A DNA stretch of 32,961 nt, taken from positions 1 through 32,961 of the forward strand of contig JAHELJ010000040.1 in NCBI GenBank assembly GCA_024644235.1, read 5' to 3'. This document shows positions 1-7,176 of the stretch, in pieces (position 1 is the stretch's first letter; every line of letters starts with the position of its first letter). A program made the position numbers and the translations under genes. The notes beneath the pieces are model-generated. The model saw nothing but the letters and a program-made list of their open reading frames with translations. It had not been told where the DNA came from and did no database searches. Source of the DNA: Lewinellaceae bacterium (GTDB lineage Bacteria; Bacteroidota; Bacteroidia; Chitinophagales; Saprospiraceae).

Positions 1-498
1 AATAGGAAAGGTTTGCTGGAGCAGCTGGTACCTGATCACAAGCCACGGTGGTATTCGCCGGTCCATTTGAAACGTTTGGACCATTGGCTTCTTCGACAGT
101 GATGGTCTGAGTATGCGACAACGGATTGCCGCAGACATCGGTACCACTCCATTCTCGGACAATAGTACCTCCACATGGTCCGGGATGATCATCATTTCTG
201 GTCAGTGGTATGGTGCCTGAAATCTCACAATCACCAGTCAATCCATTGGAATAGGAAAGGTTTGTTGGAGCAGCTGGTACCTGATCGCAAGCCACGGTGG
301 TATTTGCCGGTCCATTCGAAACGGTAGGACCATTGGCTTCTTCCACTGTGATGGTCTGAGTATGCGATAACGGATTGCCGCAAACATCGGTACCACTCCA
401 TTCTCGGATAATTGTACCTCCACATGGTCCCGGATGACCGTCATTTCTGGTCAGTGGGATGGTGCCTGAGATCTCACAATCACCATTTAATCCGTTGG
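1..498 (-). repeat. Two tandem 249 bp (83-codon) coding repeats
   Basis: Units at 1-249 and 250-498 align end to end without gaps, with about 20 mismatches by eye (about 92% identity), mostly silent. A third match begins at 499 but stays close at DNA level for only about 22 bases before diverging, although the encoded protein remains homologous. The period is a multiple of three, so copy number can change without breaking the frame. More copies may lie beyond the left edge. Confidence 0.9.
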
Positions 499-1876
499 AA
501 TAGGAAAGGTTTGCTGGAGCTGTAGACACCTGATCGCATGCTAGTGAGGTGTTTCCTGGAGCAACAGATAGAGTGGGAGGCTCAGCGGCAATTATCGTCA
601 CCAGCGTCGAACAGACCTCCACCATGTCATCGTTGGGATCATTTGGAGTGCCAGCATCATCGGTAATGGTAAATGTCACTTGCATCATGCCACCGCAAGG
701 TCCAGGATGAGTAAAGTCATCCTCAATCAGAACAGTGCCACACATATTGGTCACCTGGCCGCCACCATCAGCAAACAGATTCGATGGCAGGTTGTCGCAA
801 TCATAGGACTTGTCGGTAGGACAAATCACCTCAAGCTTACAACATTCCGGTTCCGGGGGTCCCTGAATGGTTTCTAGGCAAAGATCGAAGTTGATCGGAT
901 CGGCACAGTTTCCGGATGGTGGAGACTGGGCAGCCATGGTTATCTGACTAGGTGCAGTACCCTGATTATAAATTAGTTTCAAAGTGTCAGTAACATTGGG
1001 ATCAGCTTGGCCAAGGTTGGTCAGACAAACGGGATCCGATGGGCCAGTTGCATTAGGATCGGTAGCGATATACTCTGCATTAGCCCCCATGATTGGGATA
1101 AATACGCAATACGTACCATCACTGTTACATTCGGTGTAGGGATCTTCAACCACCAGCTGGCATATCTCTACATCAGCTCCTCCGCAGCCGAATCGAGCCT
1201 TGAAATTGTTAATCATCAGATCATCATCGTCTTGTTGATCCCATATGGCTAGATAGTAGTTGGTTGCTTCAAAGAAGTCCGGTACCGGTAAGGTGTTCCA
1301 GGTACTTGAACTTTCCACACCACAGGAAGCCAAAATCAAGCTGCTACAATCACCGCTTAATTCTTGCCCGGTGACAGGGTGGGCAGGGTCCGTACCCATC
1401 TGATGTTCTGTAGAGTAATATAATGCCCAACCAATAACATCTCCCGAGTTGTCATTAATCTGAATTTGAAATGAACCTCCAAACGGCCTAACATCAAAAT
1501 TTAACCAAATAATCGGTTGTCCATTTACAGGATTTTCAACGTTGACAATGGAGCCATCACTGGGATCAATGCAGTCAAAGCCCGACACATCAATTTCAAA
1601 ATCATTTGAATTATAGGTACAATTGTTGATTGGCATCACCTGAGACTGAGTTTCAGCTGAATTCCCACACCTGATAATTCCGTTAGGAGGTGGGGCTTGA
1701 TTGGAATCATCGATACCATCAACGAGGTCTGTGTCATCCCAAGTTGCTCCCATGAGCCATCTCTGAGCGCAATCACAAGGCAATGATTGCCCATTCAGCT
1801 GAGTGAATGGTACTATCATAAAGTAAACAACAATGACGGTAGTGAATCTGAGTGCAAATGTTTTGAATGATGTCAT
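1..1876 (-). CDS. Large secreted HYR-like repeat surface protein (C-terminus beyond left edge)
   Basis: The frame is open from the ATG at 1876 to the left edge, so at least 625 residues are visible and the C-terminus is missing. The N-terminus (MTSFKTFALRF, then a hydrophobic stretch VIVVYFMIVPF and LNGQS) is a signal peptide. Residues 30-370 form a Cys-rich, non-repeated region with CDCAQRW and repeated CGG/CPT motifs. From about residue 370 onward come HYR/Ig-like modules with recurring HPGPCGG, EWSGTDVCGNPLSH and QTITVEEANGP segments, the last two being near-identical 83-residue copies. Proteins of this design in Bacteroidota are exported by T9SS and normally end in a sorting domain, which cannot be seen here. 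Function is unknown; adhesion or a cell-surface role is an inference. No ribosome binding site is evident, which is common in this phylum. Confidence 0.88.
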   Translation of the reverse strand, partial: MTSFKTFALRFTTVIVVYFMIVPFTQLNGQSLPCDCAQRWLMGATWDDTDLVDGIDDSNQAPPPNGIIRCGNSAETQSQVMPINNCTYNSNDFEIDVSGFDCIDPSDGSIVNVENPVNGQPIIWLNFDVRPFGGSFQIQINDNSGDVIGWALYYSTEHQMGTDPAHPVTGQELSGDCSSLILASCGVESSSTWNTLPVPDFFEATNYYLAIWDQQDDDDLMINNFKARFGCGGADVEICQLVVEDPYTECNSDGTYCVFIPIMGANAEYIATDPNATGPSDPVCLTNLGQADPNVTDTLKLIYNQGTAPSQITMAAQSPPSGNCADPINFDLCLETIQGPPEPECCKLEVICPTDKSYDCDNLPSNLFADGGGQVTNMCGTVLIEDDFTHPGPCGGMMQVTFTITDDAGTPNDPNDDMVEVCSTLVTIIAAEPPTLSVAPGNTSLACDQVSTAPANLSYSNGLNGDCEISGTIPLTRNDGHPGPCGGTIIREWSGTDVCGNPLSHTQTITVEEANGPTVSNGPANTTVACDQVPAAPTNLSYSNGLTGDCEISGTIPLTRNDDHPGPCGGTIVREWSGTDVCGNPLSHTQTITVEEANGPNVSNGPANTTVACDQVPAAPANLSY

Positions 1877-2505
1877 TTCAACGGGTTTTAGAAAGGAGTA
1901 TAAGTTTATGGATAGGTGGATATTCGAATTGTTATGATGTGATGCTTAGCACCGACATCAGTATACGATGAGCACTTCAAGCACTGGTAGCAGTGCGAAT
2001 AGTTCAGTGATATATGTCCACAGATGCACATGTCGGGGGAGACAAGATTTGCTACTACGCAGTATGCAAACCGGAGTTAGAAAAGTTTCCGGTCTATTAG
2101 CGTAGAAAATCTAATACAGAGCGACGAGCAGCTGTGTGGGAAAGCGGACCGGGTGGTAAAATGTTTTCATGAGCGGGTAATGGATTTCATTTATAATAAC
2201 GGTTCAATTCAATCTGTCATTGGCACTTTCACCTGAGATTGAGTATTTATAAATTTGCAAAAAGAATTGAAATAAACCAGATAATCAGGTGAATATCAGA
2301 TAATTATAAATTCTCATACGTAGAAATCCTGAAGTAATATGAATTACATGCTTTATTTATCTAAGCACTTGGCAAAGAGTTCAATTTATATAGGTGAATT
2401 GTATATAAGACCTCGGATAATATGATTGTATTAAATAAAAAAAAATCTGAGTATTGGTCAGATTATTGCCGAGCACGAGCAGCTATTAGATGACGATGGA
2501 CCATA
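1877..2505. other. 629 bp gap between two minus-strand genes
   Basis: No convincing gene is seen on either strand. The left part is the upstream region of the large surface protein; I found no TAnnTTTG box in the right orientation there. A small stem (GCACTG/CAGTGC, 4-base loop) lies at 1981-1996. The part from about 2220 to 2445 is A+T-rich. The right end holds the terminator of the amidohydrolase gene (2437-2464). Confidence 0.6.
2437..2464 (-). terminator. Rho-independent terminator of the amidohydrolase gene
   Basis: On the minus strand a perfect 7 bp stem (AATCTGA at 2444-2450 pairing with TCAGATT at 2458-2464, 7-base loop) is followed directly by a run of nine T (2437-2445). It starts 42 bases after the stop codon of the gene ending at 2506. 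Confidence 0.75.
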
Positions 2506-4077
2506 TTATTGATGCAAGAGCACCTTTCCCGCGTCCATACGCCTGGTGATTCCTGACTCTCGCACTACTCGTCCGTTAAGGATAACGACGTCAAATCCGG
2601 ATGCGTATTGGAATGGGTCGACGAATGTGGCATTCTCTCGCACCTGAATAGGATCAAACACGAGGAGATCCGCGTAATTTCCTAACCATATAGTTCCTCG
2701 TTTTTGCAAGCCAATCACTTCGGCAGGTAATCCTGATGCTTTTCGAATGAGATGGGTCAAACTGATACTACTGTCTTGTATTACATATTGCTGAATCATG
2801 CGGGCAAAGGTGCCATAGCCTCGGGGATGGCGCATAGACGGCGAGCCATCTGTGCAAATGAGGATCTCCGGATGGGTAATGAAGACATCCTGCAGATCCT
2901 TGTCCATCACGAAATAGGCACCGGAAGCTCCAAAAGGTCCAAGTTGCATGAGGATATCCACATATGATTTTCCCGACTTTTCCTCGACCTCTGCCAATGT
3001 CATTCCGGTGAACGGGCCGCTGCCAAATAGAGTTGCCTCGGGTCCGTTCCTTTGAAGAATTTTGTCTCTCAAGAAGGTTCGGAGTTCTGCATTCCTTGTT
3101 TTTTTTGCTGTCTCGAATGCGGATGGTGTCTTGGCCCAGGCAGGAAATACAATACTGATCCCGGTGTATCCAGCTAGATAGGGATAAACGTCAGCAGTAA
3201 TTTTTACACCGCGGCTTGCATACGATTTCAGAAGATCAATGATCTGCCGGCCTCTCTCCCTTCCTTTACCATACACTACCTTCAAATGAGAAATATGAGT
3301 CCGGCAATACGTCCCCTGAGCAGCCAGCTCTGCTATTGAGTTTGAGATTTGATCATCATCTTCACTTCGCATATGGCTCATGATCAATCCATCGAACTCC
3401 CCAACCATCCGAGCCAATGCTTCCAATTCCTCAGTGGTGGCGTTCATCCCAGGCACATACTCTAGCCCGGTACTCATCCCAAAGCACCCGGCTTCAAGAC
3501 TCTGACCCAGCATCTGTTTCAGTCTGGTGATCTCCTCGGGTCTCAAATTTGATTTGCTGCCGATTCCGGCACTTGATCTTAGAGAGCCATGTCCGGCAAG
3601 AAAGGCCAGGTTGACCCCCAGATCTCTTTGATTAAGTGCATCGAAATACTGTTCAGCACTGTCAAATCGATTGTCATGTACAGGGCTGCTTCCGTCCTGG
3701 CCTAGTACTATGGTGGTCACACCCATTGCAAGGAAGTTTTCAAACGCAGCATCTTCCATCGGATTGCCATGTGCATGCGGATCGACAAAGCCGGGACAGA
3801 CCGTCAGTCCATGAGCACTTATGAGTTCATCCACTTCAATTAAATTGGTGTCGACATCACCAATGAATGCAATCGTATCGTGATCGATGATCAAATCAGC
3901 CTGAAAGGGTTGCGTTCCGGTTCCATCGATGACAGAGCCGCCCAAAATGAGCAAGTCGTGTTTATCTCCATGACTGGCAATAAATCTCCCGAATGAATTT
4001 TCATCAACTGAATCTTGGCAGGAAATTTGGACAACATAACAAAGACAGAGGATGGTTAGTAGCTTGCTCTTAAACAT
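2506..4077 (-). CDS. N-acyl-D-amino-acid deacylase family amidohydrolase, lipoprotein
   Basis: This is a D-aminoacylase-like member of the metal-dependent amidohydrolase superfamily; such enzymes remove the acyl group from N-acyl-D-amino acids or related compounds. I chose the ATG at 4077 (523 residues) over the upstream ATG at 4176 because it opens directly on a lipoprotein signal, MFKSKLLTILCLCYVVQ followed by the lipobox ISC (Cys20), so the enzyme is probably periplasmic and membrane-anchored. Metal-site motifs are visible: DPHAHGNPME (His101/His103), SHMRSED (His235), RTHISHLK (His261/His264) and CTDGSP near the end. At the position where D-aminoacylases carry the ligand Cys (NCG) this protein has QDG (Asp128). 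Substrate cannot be told from sequence. It is transcribed divergently from the arsR cluster and ends at a strong terminator, so it is probably monocistronic. Confidence 0.85.
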   Translation of the reverse strand: MFKSKLLTILCLCYVVQISCQDSVDENSFGRFIASHGDKHDLLILGGSVIDGTGTQPFQADLIIDHDTIAFIGDVDTNLIEVDELISAHGLTVCPGFVDPHAHGNPMEDAAFENFLAMGVTTIVLGQDGSSPVHDNRFDSAEQYFDALNQRDLGVNLAFLAGHGSLRSSAGIGSKSNLRPEEITRLKQMLGQSLEAGCFGMSTGLEYVPGMNATTEELEALARMVGEFDGLIMSHMRSEDDDQISNSIAELAAQGTYCRTHISHLKVVYGKGRERGRQIIDLLKSYASRGVKITADVYPYLAGYTGISIVFPAWAKTPSAFETAKKTRNAELRTFLRDKILQRNGPEATLFGSGPFTGMTLAEVEEKSGKSYVDILMQLGPFGASGAYFVMDKDLQDVFITHPEILICTDGSPSMRHPRGYGTFARMIQQYVIQDSSISLTHLIRKASGLPAEVIGLQKRGTIWLGNYADLLVFDPIQVRENATFVDPFQYASGFDVVILNGRVVRESGITRRMDAGKVLLHQ

Positions 4078-4151
4078 AAGATTGAAGGTAAGAAATGGTG
4101 CAAAATGAGCGACTTTCCCATTCAAGAAAAATCTAATATGTAAACCTTTCC

Positions 4152-4183
4152 TTTGTATTGATGGTTTACTGATCATATATTTG
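4152..4183 (+). promoter_or_regulatory. Bacteroidota-type promoter of the arsR gene
   Basis: A -33 element TTTG (4152-4155), a 20-base spacer and a -7 element TATATTTG (4176-4183) match the phylum's consensus TTTG-N19-21-TAnnTTTG. The -7 box ends only four bases before the ATG at 4188, so the expected transcription start falls at or next to the start codon. Confidence 0.65.
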
Positions 4184-4187
4184 TCTT

Positions 4188-4508
4188 ATGGAGTCAAAAA
4201 CCAAGACGCTTCTCAATGAGCAGGAGGCGGAAAAACTGGAGCGAATTGCATTTATCCTCAAGACCGTTGCTCATCCTTTGCGCCTGGGTATAGTGCATTT
4301 GCTCGAACAGTATCCCCGTCTTTCAGTCAGTGAAATTTGCGAAATGCTGGGTTCGGAACAATCGCTTACTTCGCATCATCTGCAAAATATGCGATTGAAA
4401 GGGCTCTTGAGTGTAAAACGGGATGGCAGAAGCATGTTGTATTCTTTGAAAGAACGGGATGTTTCTCTGATCATCGAATGTCTGGAGAACTGTCAATGCA
4501 ATATGTAG
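4188..4508 (+). CDS. ArsR/SmtB-family transcriptional regulator
   Basis: A 106-residue winged-helix repressor typical of the ArsR/SmtB family: HPLRLGIVHLLE (residues 29-40), recognition helix LTSHHLQNMRLKGLL (60-74), and the wing KRDGRSMLYSL (77-87). Cys51 (EICEML) aligns by eye with Cys37 of E. coli ArsR, and the C-terminal helix ends with Cys98, Cys102 and Cys104. Family members sense metals or, in the BigR/SqrR branch, sulfide and persulfides through a Cys pair between these regions. The downstream rhodanese and YeeE/YedE transporters make a sulfur-responsive role the best inference; metal or arsenic sensing is the alternative. It is probably the autoregulated repressor of the cluster 4188-7166. 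Confidence 0.88.
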   Translation: MESKTKTLLNEQEAEKLERIAFILKTVAHPLRLGIVHLLEQYPRLSVSEICEMLGSEQSLTSHHLQNMRLKGLLSVKRDGRSMLYSLKERDVSLIIECLENCQCNM

Positions 4509-4621
4509 TTTGGCGACTGCGCGGTATGTCTTTGAGTAGTAATCTCATCGAACAAATATCTATTCCGTATCAATTTCATATCAAATGGAATTAGTTCCCA
4601 TCTTTGAATAAGTAAGGTTAA

Positions 4622-4996
4622 ATGGCAGATACCATGGATCAAGCCTGTGAAGTGCCGCGCTGGGAGATGCTGAAAAATCAACTTGAGAATCTGGACGTGG
4701 AAAAATTTCGCAGTGGTTTTGAAAAGGCCTCTGATGCAGTCATCCTTGACGTGCGAACTAAAGATGAAGTAGACGACCAGAAAATTCCGGGAGCCATTCA
4801 CCTTGATTATCTCTCTTATGACTTCATAGATAATCTGGAAGCACTCGATCGCAACAAGGCCTATTATGTGTATTGCCGCACCGGTCGCAGAAGTGTTCGT
4901 ACCTGCGTATTGATGAAAAATTGGAATTTTCGGGAAGTGTATAATCTTGAAGGCGGATTGGTGGCCTGGCTCGACATCTATCCGGATGGCAAATAA
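4622..4996 (+). CDS. Single-domain rhodanese-like sulfurtransferase
   Basis: A 124-residue single rhodanese domain. It shows AVILDVRTKDE (residues 39-49), KIPGAIHLD (54-62) and the active-site loop YCRTGRRS with catalytic Cys85 that would carry the persulfide, ending with VYNLEGGLVAW (107-115), the usual close of the domain. The catalytic loop is intact, so sulfur transfer from thiosulfate or persulfides is likely. It is cytoplasmic, as no signal peptide is present. It starts 113 bases after arsR, preceded by a weak TAAGG, and its last 11 bases overlap the next gene, so translation of the two is probably coupled. An additional N-terminal Cys9 is unusual but of unknown meaning. Confidence 0.9.
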   Translation: MADTMDQACEVPRWEMLKNQLENLDVEKFRSGFEKASDAVILDVRTKDEVDDQKIPGAIHLDYLSYDFIDNLEALDRNKAYYVYCRTGRRSVRTCVLMKNWNFREVYNLEGGLVAWLDIYPDGK

Positions 4997-5504
4997 GCAT
5001 CTTATTCCCGGGTTGGAAATCCAACTCATTCAAAAGGAACATTTTCAACATGTCGTAAGTATTATTAATGAAAGCATTCGCCTGGGTGACGCTACGCTCT
5101 GGTTAGAGGAGTTTAGTATCGAACGGTTTGCCAGTCAGATTCGTAATCAGGAAGACCGGGAAGAAACTTATGTCTTACGTTTAGAAAATCAATTGATTGG
5201 TTGTGGTGTGATTAAAAGATATAGCCCCAAGGAAGGCTACAACTTTACATGTGAAACGTCGATCTTTCTCGAGCGGTCCCATACCGGAATGGGTTATGGC
5301 ACTGTGTTGAAGGAGTTTTTACTGACCCGGTGCAAACAATTGAATTATCACCATGTCGTAGCTCGCATCCTTGCCTCGAATAGTACCAGTATCGCCTATA
5401 ATAGTAAACTAGGCTACGAGATTGTTGGTACTCAGAAAGAAGTGGGAAGAAGCAAAGACGGGTGGGTTGATGTAGTGATAATGCAGTACCTTGTAAACGA
5501 ATGA
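4986..5504 (+). CDS. GNAT-family N-acetyltransferase, phosphinothricin acetyltransferase-like
   Basis: A 172-residue acyl-CoA-dependent N-acetyltransferase. The acetyl-CoA loop is HTGMGYGTVLKEFLL (about residues 90-104) and the C-terminal part NSTSIAYNSKLGYEIVG followed by GRSKDGWVDVVIMQ closely follows the phosphinothricin/methionine-sulfone acetyltransferase pattern. I chose the ATG at 4986, giving the normal length; the upstream ATG at 4947 lies deep inside the rhodanese gene and would add unrelated residues. The gene overlaps rhodanese by 11 bases and the methyltransferase by 4 (ATGA), so it is part of the same operon. Natural substrates in this family are often amino acids or small amines; which one is used here is unknown. 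Confidence 0.88.
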   Translation: MANKHLIPGLEIQLIQKEHFQHVVSIINESIRLGDATLWLEEFSIERFASQIRNQEDREETYVLRLENQLIGCGVIKRYSPKEGYNFTCETSIFLERSHTGMGYGTVLKEFLLTRCKQLNYHHVVARILASNSTSIAYNSKLGYEIVGTQKEVGRSKDGWVDVVIMQYLVNE

Positions 5505-6094
5505 AATCATTCTGGGATGAACGGTACAGTGAGCCAGGTCTGGCCTATGGGCCCGATCCTAATCTCTTCATAAAGTCTTTCCTGGACAAACACGAGCCTG
5601 GGCGGATTTTGTTTCCCGCTGAAGGCCAGGGTCGCAATGCCATCTACGCAGCAATTAAGGGGTGGAAGGTTGATGCATTTGACTATAGTGAAATAGCCAG
5701 ACAGAAAGCATTACAAGAATCCGAAAGGGCAGGAGTGCAGATCAACTATTGGGTCGAGAAGCTACAAACCTTTTCATCTGACTCATCCATTTATGATGCA
5801 ATTGCGCTTTGTTACGTGCACATTGCCCAGGAGGAAAGGAAATTGTTCTACGAGTCGCTCATCGATGCATTGAAACCCGGAGGACTGTTGGTAATGGAGG
5901 CTTTTACCAGGACACAGTTGGCGTATCGATCCGGAGGTCCCAAAACAGAAGACCTGCTGTACACAGAAGAAATAGTTGAAGACGATTTCCGACTCCTTGA
6001 AACGGTCTTCATACAGGAACTAAAAACTAAATTGAACGAAGGAAAATATCATGTGGGCGAAGCTCATGTAGTGAGATATGTCGGTAGGAAATAA
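5501..6094 (+). CDS. Class I SAM-dependent methyltransferase (TehB/thiol-methyltransferase-like)
   Basis: A 197-residue Rossmann-type methyltransferase. The N-terminus FWDERYSEPGLAYGPDPN is the entry typical of TehB-like and thiopurine-type small-molecule methyltransferases. The SAM-binding motif I is LFPAEGQGRNAIYAA (about residues 37-51), with an acidic motif II (AFDYSE) and a motif after it (YDAIALCYVHI), then LKPGGLLVMEAF. It begins within the stop codon of the GNAT gene (4-base overlap). Enzymes of this group methylate tellurite, thiols or other soft nucleophiles; its place in a sulfur cluster suggests a sulfur-containing substrate, but that is inference. Confidence 0.85.
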   Translation: MKSFWDERYSEPGLAYGPDPNLFIKSFLDKHEPGRILFPAEGQGRNAIYAAIKGWKVDAFDYSEIARQKALQESERAGVQINYWVEKLQTFSSDSSIYDAIALCYVHIAQEERKLFYESLIDALKPGGLLVMEAFTRTQLAYRSGGPKTEDLLYTEEIVEDDFRLLETVFIQELKTKLNEGKYHVGEAHVVRYVGRK

Positions 6095-6107
6095 CCCGAT
6101 AAATTTT

Positions 6108-6132
6108 ATATGAAGAAATCTTCATATTTTTG
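6108..6132 (+). promoter_or_regulatory. Perfect 20 bp palindrome overlapping a -7 promoter box
   Basis: ATATGAAGAAATCTTCATAT (6108-6127) is a perfect inverted repeat with 9-base arms around AA. Its last three bases form the start of the -7 box TATTTTTG (6125-6132, TAnnTTTG). An A+T-rich palindrome over the promoter is what an ArsR-family operator looks like, so it is the best candidate site for the regulator encoded at 4188. A role as a weak terminator of the methyltransferase gene is possible, since five T follow the stem. No good -33 element is visible. Confidence 0.55.
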
Positions 6133-6164
6133 CGACCTGTTCAATTATTTGCTTTAATAAAGCT

Positions 6165-6731
6165 ATGGAAATGATAGAATTTATCAAGCAACCGTGGCCC
6201 TGGTATGTAGCAGGGCCGATGATCGCTCTCGTTTTGTTTTTGTTGCTGCATGCTGGTAAGCGCTTCGGAATTTCATCCTCATTGGAAACAGTCTGCACAC
6301 TTGGAGGGGCTGGTAAGTTATCCGATTACTTCAAAGTGGACTGGCGGAACCGAAGTTGGCTCATTCTCTTCGTAGTGGGGAGCATCATAGGTGGTTTTTT
6401 GACCAGCCAGTTCTTACAAAATCCAGAACCGATAGATTTGAGTGCAGCGACGATAGCTGATCTGCAAAGTCTCGGCTTGGGGTATGATGGCAATTATGTT
6501 CCCGAGCAGATCTTTAGCTGGCAAAATCTCTTTAGTTTACAGGGGCTGATTTTCATGGTGCTCGGTGGTTTCCTCATTGGCTTTGGCACCAGGTATGCCG
6601 GAGGATGCACCTCTGGTCACGCGATATCCGGACTGTCGGATCTACAGCTTCCTTCTTTGGTGGCTACCATTGGTTTCTTTATCGGAGGGCTTATTACCAC
6701 CCATCTTCTTTTGCCAATCATTTTTTCCTAA
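6165..6731 (+). CDS. YeeE/YedE-family sulfur transport protein (first half-protein)
   Basis: A 188-residue inner-membrane protein with hydrophobic segments at about residues 14-30, 65-83, 127-145 and 164-186. The family signature RYAGGCTSGHAISGL (143-157) contains the conserved Cys148; YeeE/YedE proteins (for example the thiosulfate transporter TsuA) move thiosulfate or related sulfur species by a Cys relay. Length is about half of a full YeeE, consistent with the two-gene arrangement completed by the next gene. It begins 32 bases after its promoter box and is followed after 21 bases by the partner. Confidence 0.9.
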   Translation: MEMIEFIKQPWPWYVAGPMIALVLFLLLHAGKRFGISSSLETVCTLGGAGKLSDYFKVDWRNRSWLILFVVGSIIGGFLTSQFLQNPEPIDLSAATIADLQSLGLGYDGNYVPEQIFSWQNLFSLQGLIFMVLGGFLIGFGTRYAGGCTSGHAISGLSDLQLPSLVATIGFFIGGLITTHLLLPIIFS

Positions 6732-6752
6732 ACCACAAAATCAACGATAATC

Positions 6753-7166
6753 ATGAAAGGATTTAGATTTATTTGGATAGGAATCATATTTGGAATCATC
6801 CTCACAAAATCTGAGGTGATATCCTGGTACCGGATCCAGGAGATGTTCCGTTTTCAGGATTTCCATATGTATGGAGTGATTGGGAGTGCTGTGATTCTTG
6901 GTGCAGTCATTATCCGTATCATAAAAGCCAGACAGGTAAAATCAATTTTGGGAGAACCCATCGGGATAGATCCGAAGCCAAAAAATTACACCTCAGCCTT
7001 GGTGGGAGGGAGTATCTTTGGATTGGGATGGGCTCTAACCGGTGCTTGTCCGGGGCCGATCTACATTCTTATTGGAAATGGATTTCTCCCTTATCTGGTG
7101 GTGCTATTTTTCGCGGTGATTGGTGCTTTCACTTATGGGTTGATCCGTAGTAGATTGCCACATTAA
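6753..7166 (+). CDS. YeeE/YedE-family sulfur transport protein (second half-protein, DUF6691-like)
   Basis: A 137-residue inner-membrane protein with hydrophobic segments at about residues 4-18, 40-57, 82-108 and 112-131. GLGWALTGACPGPIYILIGNG, split here as GLGWALTGACPG and PIYILIGNG (residues 90-110), is the second half-signature of the YeeE/YedE fold, with conserved Cys99. With the 188-residue protein upstream it would form a split transporter; the pair matches the PmpA/PmpB type known next to BigR regulators and rhodaneses. It is the last gene of the plus-strand cluster and converges on the 7177-9243 gene with a 10-base gap. Confidence 0.88.
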   Translation: MKGFRFIWIGIIFGIILTKSEVISWYRIQEMFRFQDFHMYGVIGSAVILGAVIIRIIKARQVKSILGEPIGIDPKPKNYTSALVGGSIFGLGWALTGACPGPIYILIGNGFLPYLVVLFFAVIGAFTYGLIRSRLPH

Positions 7167-7176
7167 TTTACCGGTT

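Noticed and set aside
1-585. Possible CRISPR-like or satellite repeats at the left edge
   Set aside because: The repeat unit is 249 bp, in frame and coding for a protein module, with no spacers; it is a duplicated domain.
2250-2257. TAAATTTG promoter-like box on the plus strand
   Set aside because: It points toward the 3' end of a minus-strand gene, no plus-strand gene follows, and no -33 element is present; such matches are expected by chance in A+T-rich DNA.
4493-5029. Minus-strand 178-codon open frame across rhodanese and GNAT starts
   Set aside because: It runs antisense over two genes with intact motifs and has no recognisable protein features.
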